The position numbers were made by a program, and so were the translations under genes. The notes beneath the pieces were generated by a model. It was given only the letters and a program-made list of their open reading frames with translations, made no database searches and was not told where the DNA came from. Positions 13,996-23,457 of a stretch of 27,465 nt of DNA are shown piece after piece. Within the stretch, counting starts at the first letter, position 1; the number at the start of each line of letters is the position of its first letter. The DNA is taken from the IMG/VR virus record IMGVR_UViG_3300045911_000171, positions 1 through 27,465 of that record. The stretch is one strand, 5' to 3'. This DNA is from a virus.

Positions 13996-16617
13996 TTAAT
14001 ACCTTTTAATGAGTGTGATTTTTACTTTTTGGGGGCGAATAGGGTTGAAAGCGGTAATGGATTTCAGATAAAAGATGTTTCCATCGTACCGAATCGGACG
14101 ATTGATTTGCATCTCGTTATAATCAACAGCATTCATAAGGACTTCGCAAGTTGCCTCAAAGCCACGTGTCAAATCCGTCATTAGATATTGATAGTAATTC
14201 CGATATAGCCCGCTATCACTATTCCATGACAGATTAATATTCTGCACATTATTGGTATCCGCAAAAGATAATTCTGCGAATCGTGTCAATGTTGCGTATT
14301 GGTCAACGACCGTGCCGGTCAGCCCCTCGAAAACTTTGACTAAAAGCGGTATGCCAAGCCTCGGATTTTGGTCATCGAAATAGGAAACGTTTTTGATTTG
14401 TAATAAGCGCGGTTGAAAGTCGTAGTTGGTGGAAACGGATTTATTTAAGGGCGCGCTTAAATCATCCTTCGTTGCAAGGCGCGGGATTCGAACGGTGGTT
14501 GCGGACTGGTATTGCGGATTGGTAAAATCGCTCACGTCTTTAGCGACCGCCAACCCAAAATTATCAAATTCGGTTGATGCAAAGATACCACTACCTACCT
14601 CCGAAACGTCGGTATTATTGGAGATATTGGTATCAAATAGGTAATCGTAATTTGCCCCTATGCGTGAAGCGTAGTCATCCTTAGAATCTTTTTTCCATAT
14701 GAAATTGTATTGCTTATTTAAGTCGGGTGGGCTTGATACGAACGTACTTCGATTTGTTTTTTGTGTAATATCGTACGCTGTTTGGGTTGGGAGAAAGAAA
14801 GTATCAGCAGGATCGAGATAGGCAATACGGTTTTTCTCATCAACGCTTAAATATAGGTTAAATAAAGATTGAAAGGATTGGAGAAATTCGATTTGCTGTA
14901 TGTCGGGAAGGTTTTGAGCGAACTTTAAGTTAGCCCCAAATCGGTCGCGTTCCGGTGTGGATGGCAGGTTATCTATGTTTACTTGAATGCGAAAGCGACG
15001 GATTGATAAAACTGTATCTATTGCGATATGTTCGACATAAGCAGGGTTGCTTAGATAAATCGTGGAGAATATGAAATAAGGATCGGCGTAAGGCACGACC
15101 GGATCACCCGGAATAATCCCAAAATTCCCGCTATCATGCTCAAAATCACTGATGAATGTTAGTAGTGAAATCCAAAACACAACCGATTCACCGCGCTTTA
15201 ATTCTGCTGTAAATGTCCCCGAAATCACATCACCGATATTCGCATCTATTACCTCTTGTAGGTAGATATTATCCTCAAAAACGTTAGCCTCTGTGAAGGT
15301 ACGACCGCCGTCAAGGTTGTTAGGTATGTCCCCTTGAAACTTTGTCGCCCCGAACTTGCGCCGAGTAGCGAAACGTCGCCCCGAATTTCCTGCCCCGTGA
15401 GGCGAGTTGCGCTCAATTAGGAATGAATATTGAAACGTGTAGACACCATCCACCGGCGCCGTGTAGGTACTCCACTTGAAATTATTTTCATTATCCAAAT
15501 CCTTATTTGTGGATACGAGAAAGGCGTTATCTAACTGCGCATATTCAAAGTGTAACACATTATAAAGTATGCTATATTGTTGTGCGAAAACCGAAACCGG
15601 TGGAGCGTTGGTAGGGTATAGTACATCCGACAACTTGTATTGCCTGTCGTAATAAAGGGCTGACCATCCATAAGCGAATCTCAAATTTCCCTGATCCCCA
15701 TCCCAAACGATGCCAACCGATTGCGCGGTGTCCGATTGATTATTATTTGACGCACTGATTACCGTCCCTAACGACTGCCAATTATAAATGAACTCACGTT
15801 CCGCCGAATAGGGCATTATCAATTTCTTTACCCGTCTCGAATTGATCCAATTTCCTTGTAATTGATACCCTGCATTTGCAAATATCTGTTTAAGGATTGG
15901 TACGACAAAGAAAGATGGTGGTATATCCCGGAATCCTAAGTGAGGTGCGGAACGGTAGTCTAAATAATACGTCTTATTACCGAATATTTCGCGCCCTTCC
16001 GGCAGGTTGATCGTCGTGTTGGTTTGCGGGGCGAAAGGAACGTATGGCGTGGATGGTAAATAGGTCGTTAAATTAGACGATGACCATACGTTAGGCATGA
16101 AAAACTTACCCCGACAGATCAAAGGGAAGCAGAAAATAGTATCAGTATCAAAGTCGTTAGGGTTTTGGAAGTAGTTATACAGCAATTCCATATATGAAAT
16201 AATGGAATCACATCCATTAAAGCCCAATTCCCCAAAGCCCGTCAAGTCCCTTAGCGATTTCCCCTTCAAAGCCACCGCAATACTGCCCACTTTTGCCACC
16301 ATAAACCCCTCGATCGTAGTGTCAGAAACCGATTTGATCTTAAACACACCCCGAAAAACCTCAATATCACCGACGGTTACGACACATTTACGATCGTTTT
16401 GGGATTGAAACTTATACGATTGTTCTAAGATTTGCAGGCTACCGAAAACCAAACGGTTACGGGTGGAATTGGGGAGCTTTAAGGTATAGCTCACCTCCCC
16501 CTTTCGACTGGCAGGGTCTTTATAATCCGCCAATTCGCGCCGGAATCGGAGCGGGAAGTCGTCGTTATCTTGATAATCAATTTCCTGATCGTCAATTAAT
16601 ATGACTAAGTTTCCCAT
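13996..16617 (-). CDS. Tail tip / baseplate hub protein
   Basis: An 873-residue structural protein. The N-terminal motif 'FPLRFRRELADYKDPASRKG' followed by SYTLKLPNSTRNRLVFG (residues about 21-59) is the standard start of Bacteroidota phage tail hub proteins ('F-I-D--d-s-r-gs-s-ti-iPgT--N--iFg'). The rest is beta-rich with many aromatic residues. A C-terminal domain at about 580-870 includes 'FLQSFQSLFNLYLSVDE', the helix also common in this family. The start overlaps the previous stop by one base (TAATG). It probably binds the tape measure and the distal tail protein at the tail tip. Confidence 0.6.
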   Translation of the reverse strand: MGNLVILIDDQEIDYQDNDDFPLRFRRELADYKDPASRKGEVSYTLKLPNSTRNRLVFGSLQILEQSYKFQSQNDRKCVVTVGDIEVFRGVFKIKSVSDTTIEGFMVAKVGSIAVALKGKSLRDLTGFGELGFNGCDSIISYMELLYNYFQNPNDFDTDTIFCFPLICRGKFFMPNVWSSSNLTTYLPSTPYVPFAPQTNTTINLPEGREIFGNKTYYLDYRSAPHLGFRDIPPSFFVVPILKQIFANAGYQLQGNWINSRRVKKLIMPYSAEREFIYNWQSLGTVISASNNNQSDTAQSVGIVWDGDQGNLRFAYGWSALYYDRQYKLSDVLYPTNAPPVSVFAQQYSILYNVLHFEYAQLDNAFLVSTNKDLDNENNFKWSTYTAPVDGVYTFQYSFLIERNSPHGAGNSGRRFATRRKFGATKFQGDIPNNLDGGRTFTEANVFEDNIYLQEVIDANIGDVISGTFTAELKRGESVVFWISLLTFISDFEHDSGNFGIIPGDPVVPYADPYFIFSTIYLSNPAYVEHIAIDTVLSIRRFRIQVNIDNLPSTPERDRFGANLKFAQNLPDIQQIEFLQSFQSLFNLYLSVDEKNRIAYLDPADTFFLPTQTAYDITQKTNRSTFVSSPPDLNKQYNFIWKKDSKDDYASRIGANYDYLFDTNISNNTDVSEVGSGIFASTEFDNFGLAVAKDVSDFTNPQYQSATTVRIPRLATKDDLSAPLNKSVSTNYDFQPRLLQIKNVSYFDDQNPRLGIPLLVKVFEGLTGTVVDQYATLTRFAELSFADTNNVQNINLSWNSDSGLYRNYYQYLMTDLTRGFEATCEVLMNAVDYNEMQINRPIRYDGNIFYLKSITAFNPIRPQKVKITLIKRY

Positions 16618-18392
16618 TATGAAGGTAGGTTAGCGCGGTTAACAGTTAAAGCTACTTCAATACCTAATGCGTATGAATCATCTAAAGACGATCGCTCCCA
16701 TTTGAATCCTCTTACTGCCACCCGGCGCGGTTGCCACCCGTCAATCGTCCGGGTTTCGCGTTCCATAGTGGGATCAATCAAATAGATTTCAGTAGATTGC
16801 ATCATATCCCGCAACCAATCCGCATGGTCTTTGTCTAACCACCCCGTATTTATGGAATAACTTACCGTCGTTTGTGTGGCATATGTGGATTCGGTCGTAA
16901 CCTTTTCGTAATCAGGGTACGGTAATCCGTTATGCTTATTAACCGTCTCGTGTTTCAGCGTGCGATTGTAGTTATCACGGTCAACGTCTATGCTTTTGAC
17001 AATAGCCCCGCGCGGGGTTAACGAATCGTACCCACCCAGCGGATTCAAAAATAATAAAGTAGGTACATTATCCGCACAGTTATCTTCGTTAACTAAAACG
17101 TAAGTTTGTTCAACCGTTAAATCGATAGCCGGCGCGCTGATATTGAAAGACGATAGCACATAAAATGTGATCGAATAAGATGCAACCTTTGACGTTGATT
17201 CATAACTCGTAAGATCAAACATTCGCGGTGATACTTCAATACTAATGATCCCGTTTTGGATGTCGAAAGTTGAAAAAGCGGTGATCAGAAAGAATGATTC
17301 AACCTCTGTGCAATCTTCGAGCGTGAAGGTTACGCGCATTCCAAGCAAGTCGTATAGATTCAGATTTGCCGGACGGTCAAATACGAAGTAAAGGAACTCC
17401 AATGCATCTCGTCGAATCAATTTCCGAAGCGGTTGATGCGACAGTGGGTACACCAATCCCTGTCCATCTAACCGCCGACCTCTCCATCGAAAGTAAAAGG
17501 ATCGGTATGTATCGTCATCTGTGTATTCTAAACGTTCGGATGAACGTACAGCCCAAAAGGTTTTCTTCACTTCGTCCGTATCGTAATTAAAACCCCGAAT
17601 TTCGCGCGGGAATTGATACGAAATGCCATCCTCTACCCACCGCTCGGAGACGATGTAGGCAAAACGGGCGATCATCGGCAGGGCATAGTTCACGCCAAAA
17701 TCGCCAAACCCGGCAGTGTCTTTGACAAGCGGAACTTGGCTTTTCAAATAAGGAAAAAGACTTTCCGCAAGGTCAAATTCAAATAGGTTAACACCTGAAT
17801 ATCGCTTCTCAAGTGGCTTGGTATTGGCAAAATTGGCGGAAGTATAGGGCGGTGCGGATGGACTTATAAAAAGTCGCTGTGTTGCTGGAGTATTATCAAC
17901 GTAAAGATCAACAACAACACCGTAATCCTGCTTAGTTTGTGCGAATACGCCATCTTGCGCGCCCGTGTACGATGTTGCGAAAGCCGTTCCCGACTGGTTA
18001 ACGATAAAATCAAATTGTGTTCCTTCATATTTTGCGGTCAAATAAAGTGCGTCCCCTGATGGGGTTACAATAATACGATCTTTTAGATAAGGATGATACG
18101 CAATCGCTACCCAAAGTGCGGAAATAATATTGGCGACCGGGCTTGGGAATATCGGCAAGCCGTTATTCGGGTTGGCAGAAAAGGTAAATATGATATTATC
18201 AATCGTAATCGTATATCCTTCCACTACTTGGGTATGATTAAGCATAGTAATACTACCCCGCGCCGGCGTGGATATACCTACGGTTTCGCTTTCGTATATC
18301 AACCGTAACGGCGATCCGCACGGGAATACAGCATTGCTGTCTATCGAATGCTGTATCCGATCTTCTGGTGATAGTATTCTGTTTAATCCCAT
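16617..18392 (-). CDS. Distal tail / tail tip structural protein
   Basis: A 591-residue beta-rich protein. The segment 'LLFLNPLGGYDSLTPRGAIV' (about residues 439-458), with a following R-D-YNRTL, is a motif I know from distal-tail-type proteins of Bacteroidota phages. An N-terminal module (about residues 45-145: HTQVVEGYTITIDNIIFTF, then paired helices with IISALWVAIAYHPYL, then a 'YLTAKYEGTQFDF' strand) resembles a small domain also seen in the 501-aa structural protein at 23458-24963. The C-terminal WLDKDHADWLRDMM helix with an EIYLID strand is typical of tail-fitting domains. One nt separates it from the upstream gene. Confidence 0.55.
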   Translation of the reverse strand: MGLNRILSPEDRIQHSIDSNAVFPCGSPLRLIYESETVGISTPARGSITMLNHTQVVEGYTITIDNIIFTFSANPNNGLPIFPSPVANIISALWVAIAYHPYLKDRIIVTPSGDALYLTAKYEGTQFDFIVNQSGTAFATSYTGAQDGVFAQTKQDYGVVVDLYVDNTPATQRLFISPSAPPYTSANFANTKPLEKRYSGVNLFEFDLAESLFPYLKSQVPLVKDTAGFGDFGVNYALPMIARFAYIVSERWVEDGISYQFPREIRGFNYDTDEVKKTFWAVRSSERLEYTDDDTYRSFYFRWRGRRLDGQGLVYPLSHQPLRKLIRRDALEFLYFVFDRPANLNLYDLLGMRVTFTLEDCTEVESFFLITAFSTFDIQNGIISIEVSPRMFDLTSYESTSKVASYSITFYVLSSFNISAPAIDLTVEQTYVLVNEDNCADNVPTLLFLNPLGGYDSLTPRGAIVKSIDVDRDNYNRTLKHETVNKHNGLPYPDYEKVTTESTYATQTTVSYSINTGWLDKDHADWLRDMMQSTEIYLIDPTMERETRTIDGWQPRRVAVRGFKWERSSLDDSYALGIEVALTVNRANLPS

Positions 18393-18393
18393 T

Positions 18394-19017
18394 TTACTTT
18401 ATGAATATTTGGTTTTCGTGCATTACTGCCAAAGAAAATAACTGCCCTTGATACTTAACAGCCATCTTGAAAGTAGCCATCGCATCCGCATACTCATCGT
18501 CATTCTCCCATACAACACAGCCGGCGGATGAATTGTAAACCTTCTTAGCTATTTTCACGCCTTGCAAATGCCGATGTATGTTGATACCATACCACCCCGT
18601 CGTAATGCTCTTGCGATCCCAGTCGAATTTCTCATCACGGTTGCCATCACGGTAAATTGAAACCGCACCGACTTGCACTAATGCCTCTGTTCCGTAGTGC
18701 GTCCCCAACTTATAAGCCGATCGGTAGAATCCCTCCGCCAATAAAGCCGTTCCTCCCTTATCCATCAAATTTTTTAGCCAATATGAACCGGGATCACAGG
18801 TAACGCTGTACAGTTTTAGGGTGGGTTGGGTTTCGTTTTTCTTGCGATAAAGCAAGTACAACACATCGTCGAACGCATCTACGATGGGTTCTTTGGCGCG
18901 AATAACTCCCATGTTGATATTGTACGGAAGTTCATAATTAAACAGCGGATAACCCAACCTTTTAAGTGTACCCGCTATCAAATCTATGTTTAATGATTCG
19001 ATCAGTTTGGTGTTCAT
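18394..19017 (-). CDS. L,D-transpeptidase-like cell-wall enzyme
   Basis: A 207-residue protein. Catalytic-looking residues are His148 in WYGINIHRH and Cys167 in NSSAGCVVW, the His ... S-x-GC arrangement of the YkuD fold. The order 'VTCDPGSYWLKNLMDKGGTA', FYRSAYKLGTHYG, VSIYRDGNRDEKFDWD, GINIHR, SAGC matches a family often annotated as phage lysis or wall-associated proteins. The usual activity of the fold is cutting or forming meso-DAP cross-links in peptidoglycan. There is no signal peptide, so it may act from the cytosol with a partner or be a tail-carried enzyme. Its ATG overlaps the frameshift-extended chaperone stop (ATGA), so it is translationally coupled to tail genes. Confidence 0.6.
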   Translation of the reverse strand: MNTKLIESLNIDLIAGTLKRLGYPLFNYELPYNINMGVIRAKEPIVDAFDDVLYLLYRKKNETQPTLKLYSVTCDPGSYWLKNLMDKGGTALLAEGFYRSAYKLGTHYGTEALVQVGAVSIYRDGNRDEKFDWDRKSITTGWYGINIHRHLQGVKIAKKVYNSSAGCVVWENDDEYADAMATFKMAVKYQGQLFSLAVMHENQIFIK

Positions 19018-19744
19018 TTTTTCTTTGAGGCGTTAACGCTAATTTGGTATTGTAAATATAAAAAGACTTCCATTACAGTGAGCTGAGTAACCTGATCTGT
19101 TTTCGTAATATCGCTCGATAGCTCAAGGGCAACCCCATACCATCTGAACCGTTTTCCAATTTCTTTAGCTCCCGTAAAATCAATCCCTTCCTCACCTGCA
19201 AACTTGTTAAATACGTCCGGGAATTTGTGTTTAAGATGGCTGACAGAATCAAAAAAAAATTGATACACCCGAACGCAATAGTCATGGGCAAACGCATAAA
19301 CGACTTTTCCATTTCGTCGGTTTTGGCGATGTCGTATGGCAGTGTCTTTTCATCCTCAACGGGTTGGTAAAGGATAGATATAACTTTTGCTATGTAACTC
19401 ATGTCGCCAGGCTTGGCTTCGGCAGTTATCTTTTCACAATCAATAAACTGCCCAAACGTCGTTTGAGCTATGGACGGCAAACACGAATACTCTTTGCCTT
19501 CGTGCGTGAACCGCTTTACGATTGCGTCTAATTTCTCGGTTTGGATGAAGGCGATTAGGGGATTTAATTGATCTTTAATGAGCGATAAAGGCATTCTACT
19601 TAAAGCATCTTCACTAATCCCAATAAGCCCCGCAATCAAAGCCGTCCCAGTTTTTCCGTGAATGCGTTGATAATGTTCGACCGTAACCTCATGCCATCCT
19701 TCGGGGACGTTATACTTTTTCCCCTCGTAGATTATTGTTTTCAT
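19014..19744 (-). CDS. Tail assembly chaperone, -1 frameshift product (243 aa)
   Basis: The frame from the ATG at 19744 (MKTIIYEGKKYNVPEGWHEV) runs to a nine-T tract on the minus strand (19251-19259, codons AAT TTT TTT TTG). Slipping back one base there joins the 164-residue N-terminal part to a 79-residue C-terminal part ending 'ITKTDQVTQLTVMEVFLYLQY'. That ending is the helix-rich closing domain typical of Bacteroidota tail chaperones, so the long form looks like the conserved protein. The stop of this frame couples by ATGA to the next gene. Known gpG/gpGT-type proteins use such shifts to set two chaperone forms that wrap the tape measure. A single missing T from a 10-T run in the assembly would look the same. 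The start overlaps the portal gene by 35 nt. Confidence 0.7.
19073..19744 (-). CDS. Tail assembly chaperone, unshifted form (223 aa)
   Basis: This is the zero-frame reading of the same gene. Residues 1-164 are shared with the shifted product; the remaining 59 residues are an Arg/Leu/Ser-rich stretch (LILSAILNTNSRTYLTSLQV, then basic) with no domain look. That tail lies antiphase to a conserved-looking frame, and is either the natural short-form end or an artefact of a homopolymer error. The shared part carries helical segments and LSRMPLSLIKDQLNPLIAF. Which form is the major one cannot be told from sequence. Confidence 0.5.
   Translation of the reverse strand: MKTIIYEGKKYNVPEGWHEVTVEHYQRIHGKTGTALIAGLIGISEDALSRMPLSLIKDQLNPLIAFIQTEKLDAIVKRFTHEGKEYSCLPSIAQTTFGQFIDCEKITAEAKPGDMSYIAKVISILYQPVEDEKTLPYDIAKTDEMEKSFMRLPMTIAFGCINFFLILSAILNTNSRTYLTSLQVRKGLILRELKKLENGSDGMGLPLSYRAILRKQIRLLSSL
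19251..19259 (-). promoter_or_regulatory. Slippery T9 tract, probable -1 frameshift site
   Basis: Nine Ts on the coding strand (A9 on the plus strand) span codons AAT TTT TTT TTG. Slippage by -1, at translation or as transcript slippage adding one U, brings the downstream frame 19014-19268 into register. No downstream pseudoknot was checked. An assembly error in homopolymer length is the main alternative. Confidence 0.6.
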
Positions 19745-21098
19745 TTGATTGTGTATTAAAGGTTGTATTTGGTGTAAATAAAGAGCCTTGCTGTAAAGCC
19801 TTTTGCTCGTTTATGTATTGAACTGTATTAGCTAATTTATCATCAATGAGTGGGAAGCCGTTACGCTCGCGCACCTCGTTGATGCTTAGATAATTCAACC
19901 CGCTGTTTAATTCCAAGCCCGCCGAAAGCGGTGGCTTATACCCTAAATCGAAATCAGTTGAAAGCCCATTGAGTTTTGCCAATTCCCGCAGATTATCAAT
20001 GATCTTATTTTGATAATTACGGATACATAGTTTGTAAAACAATTCAGCAGACACATTGATTTCGTTTGCATTTCCTCCAAGCCCCCCGTTGCCCGGTAAC
20101 CCGGCAAGGGTCGGGGATGGTAATTGATGCGCCGAAACGATTTGCTGTTGTGTTGCTGTTAAAGTACCTGCGTACATTTCAGCATTATTGTTGATTGAAA
20201 GCGGGGTGATTTCCGGTAAAACACCATCACCATTGCCGTCAATACCGCCGAATGTAAATATCAACTGACCTGAATTTTTAGTACCTGTAAATTGGTCTAA
20301 AAAGTCTTTAATACGTTCTTCTTTTTTCTCGGCAGTCGGTTCGTCAGGAAAGGCAATAATCGCAGAAGGCATAAAGGCATTGTTAATTTGCGCGCCCGTT
20401 AGTTCAGCCAACCGAATATCGTTTCGTATCCATTCGATCCCACCCATGTAATCGGGTTCGGGGTACAATTCGTTAGAAGCATTATAAAAGAACTCGTATT
20501 TAATTGAGAACTTTGTATTATTCGCAATCGTTGACGCACCCCGCCAAACATCATAATAACGTGGTTGCTGGTGTGGTTTAAGAAAACCGGTGCGGAAGTA
20601 TATCCATGCGGGACAAACTTTCAAACCATTGTACTGCCCCGTCTCTTTATCCGGTATTGCCCACCGTACATTTGAAAAAGGTACTGGGTCAACCGCTACG
20701 ATTGCTGTATTGTATGCACCTAAAATGATCTTCCAACTTAGCCCGCCGAATACCACTATATCATGTGCCGATTGTTCTATTAATTTATTTACATTTATAA
20801 GATCAAACCATTTTTTTAGCTTTACACCTTCCGCGCTTTCTTTATCATAAACCAACCCGTCCGCGATGGTCATATTGATTTTAGTCTTTAAGATAGCGTT
20901 GTGAATGGCTGACCTTTTAAGTTCTAAGATGCGATCAGTATAGAGATTATCATCGTCGTATTTAACAATGCCGTACCATTCGTAAGCGGAAAAGGGCGCA
21001 TATTGATTGGCATTCGAGGGACGCTGTGCATCCATGCGAATTTGTCGCGGGTTGCCCCCGCTCATTTTGACTACATTAATTGAAACGTCCTTTGCCAT
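19710..21098 (-). CDS. Portal protein
   Basis: A 462-residue protein of the Bacteroidota-phage portal type. Hallmarks include SAYEWYGIVKYDDDNLYTDR and the crown/stem region 'YPEPDYMGGIEWIRNDIRLA' (about residues 216-235), followed by FMPSAIIAF, a 'LIFTFGGIDGNGDGVLPEIT' stretch, and the downstream 'TATQQQIVSAHQLPSPTLAG' region (about 310-329) leading to the long C-terminal wing helix. The start at 21098 (MAKDVSINVVKMSGG) is the first in-frame ATG after the fibre gene. The portal forms the dodecameric ring for DNA entry. Its position after the tail fibre and before the tail chaperone, instead of next to the capsid gene, is unusual. No terminase is visible in the window. Confidence 0.8.
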   Translation of the reverse strand: MAKDVSINVVKMSGGNPRQIRMDAQRPSNANQYAPFSAYEWYGIVKYDDDNLYTDRILELKRSAIHNAILKTKINMTIADGLVYDKESAEGVKLKKWFDLINVNKLIEQSAHDIVVFGGLSWKIILGAYNTAIVAVDPVPFSNVRWAIPDKETGQYNGLKVCPAWIYFRTGFLKPHQQPRYYDVWRGASTIANNTKFSIKYEFFYNASNELYPEPDYMGGIEWIRNDIRLAELTGAQINNAFMPSAIIAFPDEPTAEKKEERIKDFLDQFTGTKNSGQLIFTFGGIDGNGDGVLPEITPLSINNNAEMYAGTLTATQQQIVSAHQLPSPTLAGLPGNGGLGGNANEINVSAELFYKLCIRNYQNKIIDNLRELAKLNGLSTDFDLGYKPPLSAGLELNSGLNYLSINEVRERNGFPLIDDKLANTVQYINEQKALQQGSLFTPNTTFNTQSNENNNLRGEKV

Positions 21099-21115
21099 GA
21101 TTGTAAATATACGAA

Positions 21116-23455
21116 TTAATAGCTTTTACCAATAATATACCATTTGTCGCGTGCTTTACTGTACTGAATTATGACAGCATTCTCGTCGCCCGGGACATTG
21201 ATAGTCGCCGCGCCCTGTATCGTTTTACCATTTCCGTCAACCGTCGTAAAAGATAATGCGCCCGGGAAATCGGAAATAATAACATGTGTTTCTCCATCAA
21301 ACGGGACAGATGAGAGAGTTTGGGTAGTGCCTGCCGTATCTACAATAATACGAACAACGAAATTTGGAATTGGACCCGACCCCGAAACAATATTTTCAGA
21401 CGTAATAAGGATGCCCTCCTTGATTTCTAAAGACGGTACATAGGTAGTATATTCCCGCAATTTAGTCAATCCGTGCGATGCCTTGTAGCCCAATACCACC
21501 GCCGATTCGGCAGGTACAGTTTGGGCAATCGCCAATCCCGTGCATCCAATAAATGCACTGCTTGTTATATTATCACTTAGCGTTAACGTCGTATTTTTGC
21601 ATCCGACTAACGCAAATGAATTAAGGTTGTTATCGTTCGTATCAATTTCGCAATTATCACATGCTAACATATTTACAGCATACATGCTGCTAAAGTGCAA
21701 TATGCTTGTTTGCTGAATCGTGCAATTAAAGCACGATTGCATAGAAACAAGATTACATAGCTGTGAGTATGTTGTTGTTGATGCGCCGTGTGATTTGATT
21801 GTGCTTGACTGCGTTGCGGTCATTTCGGTATTCGTAGCCCCGCGAATCACCGAATTTTGAGACGATGATATGTGGCAACATTTGCTTTGCTTAACCGCAA
21901 CACCCGACGAATACGTCCGAATCTCTGAACTCAAGGACGACTCAATCAAACAATTATTGCTAACATTCGTAGCCGACGATGTGAACAAACAAGAAGTAGA
22001 ACCTATGATCGCGCACCGAGAACCGTAGTTAACTTGCGAATTTTGGGAGGCAGATATTAAATTATAATCAATGCTTTGATTAATACTGCAATTCTTAACC
22101 GCCACCAAACTTGAAAAGCCAGCCCCTAAATCAGATGTTGACTTGTTTATAACGCCCTGATCTGATGCAATGATAACCGCCCCGCCGATTTGTGAATCAA
22201 GTACGATGTTACATCTGAATGTACCAAGCAACGCATTGTACCCTTTGTGTGGTGTGCCAAGTGTTGGTACGGAATGGTTTACAAAAACAGGCGTTATGTT
22301 GTCCGTACCCGATGCCAAAGCGACAGAGGCATTTGCATTAATATCAAAGAACGCCGTGCCTTTGAAAACTGATGCGTATAATATGCAAGCATTGCCAACC
22401 GTTGGGGTTGAAATAGTTTCCCCGTAAAGGATCGTCGTCCATATGCCGTCATTAAAACGGTTGAATACGTTTTCGAGATATTCTGCCCCACCGGTATCCC
22501 AACGTAGAGTGCTATAATTCACCGTCCCCGTTGGCACAGTTCCACCACTCCCGCAGGGTGCAAGGCATACCGCCGTTCCGTTCCAATAAAGTGTCCCGCC
22601 GACGTTGTATAGTTTATTCGTAACCGTTCCGGGCGCGGATAGCAGGCTTTTATAAGTTACCCCGCCATCACTTAGCAATCGAATATCTCCTCCTGTTACT
22701 AACGAAAACCCATTCACGCCCGCGCCCAAATCCCCAAACGTCAAGATTGCGCTATTCGCCCCGCTCGTCCAGCTTAACGAGTTGATACTTGTATTAGTGT
22801 TTAAGTCTAATTGCGCAGTCTCTCCCCCGCCATCTTGTGCATTGAGAACGATACGATTAGTCCCCGTCAAAATCCCAAGAGTTGCGGTTGTATTAAAATA
22901 TGGACTGATTTCCCAAGCTGTCGTCCCGTTATTCCAAACCAATGTCTGCCCCGTACTCGTACCATCCACGACGCAACAGTCCGGGTCAGGCGCGGGGGTT
23001 GGCATACCCGCTGCGGGTACTAAGATTGTGGTAACCTCTAATTGTGTAGCCAATAGGGTGGGTTTTGCAGGGGTTGCGGACGGCGTACCGACAAGGTAAA
23101 CCGAATTACTTGACGTATCAACAGCTAATATATCCAAGCGGTCAAACATCGGGTCGGCGGCGGGGATCGGTTGGCTTCCTGCTAATATCGTATAGCCGTT
23201 ATTGCCGATTTGATATGTACCACCCGTGTAGTTTATCGTGAAACCGATAATGGATGTACTTAAACCCGTGAGAATTTTATCCTCTGATGCGGGAATAGGT
23301 ATAGTAATGTTACCCCCACCAAACTTATTTAGTATGAGATTATATCCCAGCACTGAACCTGCGACAACCTGCTCATCTGCATTATTATTATGCGATTCAT
23401 AAAGGTCTTCAAAGTTGTCGGTTAAGGGCGAGTAATCAACTTGAGTAACAGGCAT
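21116..23455 (-). CDS. Tail fibre with beta-solenoid repeats
   Basis: A 779-residue protein. The N-terminus (MPVTQVDYSPLTDNFEDLYE, then PAADPMFDRLDILAVDTSSN) is the attachment-like region of Bacteroidota phage fibres. From about 400 to 670 it is a stack of short strand repeats of the type 'SSxSSxI' and 'NC-I' (for example SQNSQVNYGSRCAIIGSTSC, CCHISSSQNSVIRGATNTEM, CFNCTIQQTSI, CDNCEIDT, GCKNTTLTLSDN). These suggest a right-handed beta solenoid with Asn/Cys/Ser ladders. The C-terminal region (ETHVIISDFPGALSF, then DGNGKTIQGAATINVPGDEN) looks like a compact cap domain. The fibre presumably binds the host receptor. It lies between the 501-aa structural protein and the portal. Confidence 0.75.
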   Translation of the reverse strand: MPVTQVDYSPLTDNFEDLYESHNNNADEQVVAGSVLGYNLILNKFGGGNITIPIPASEDKILTGLSTSIIGFTINYTGGTYQIGNNGYTILAGSQPIPAADPMFDRLDILAVDTSSNSVYLVGTPSATPAKPTLLATQLEVTTILVPAAGMPTPAPDPDCCVVDGTSTGQTLVWNNGTTAWEISPYFNTTATLGILTGTNRIVLNAQDGGGETAQLDLNTNTSINSLSWTSGANSAILTFGDLGAGVNGFSLVTGGDIRLLSDGGVTYKSLLSAPGTVTNKLYNVGGTLYWNGTAVCLAPCGSGGTVPTGTVNYSTLRWDTGGAEYLENVFNRFNDGIWTTILYGETISTPTVGNACILYASVFKGTAFFDINANASVALASGTDNITPVFVNHSVPTLGTPHKGYNALLGTFRCNIVLDSQIGGAVIIASDQGVINKSTSDLGAGFSSLVAVKNCSINQSIDYNLISASQNSQVNYGSRCAIIGSTSCLFTSSATNVSNNCLIESSLSSEIRTYSSGVAVKQSKCCHISSSQNSVIRGATNTEMTATQSSTIKSHGASTTTYSQLCNLVSMQSCFNCTIQQTSILHFSSMYAVNMLACDNCEIDTNDNNLNSFALVGCKNTTLTLSDNITSSAFIGCTGLAIAQTVPAESAVVLGYKASHGLTKLREYTTYVPSLEIKEGILITSENIVSGSGPIPNFVVRIIVDTAGTTQTLSSVPFDGETHVIISDFPGALSFTTVDGNGKTIQGAATINVPGDENAVIIQYSKARDKWYIIGKSY

Positions 23456-23457
23456 AT

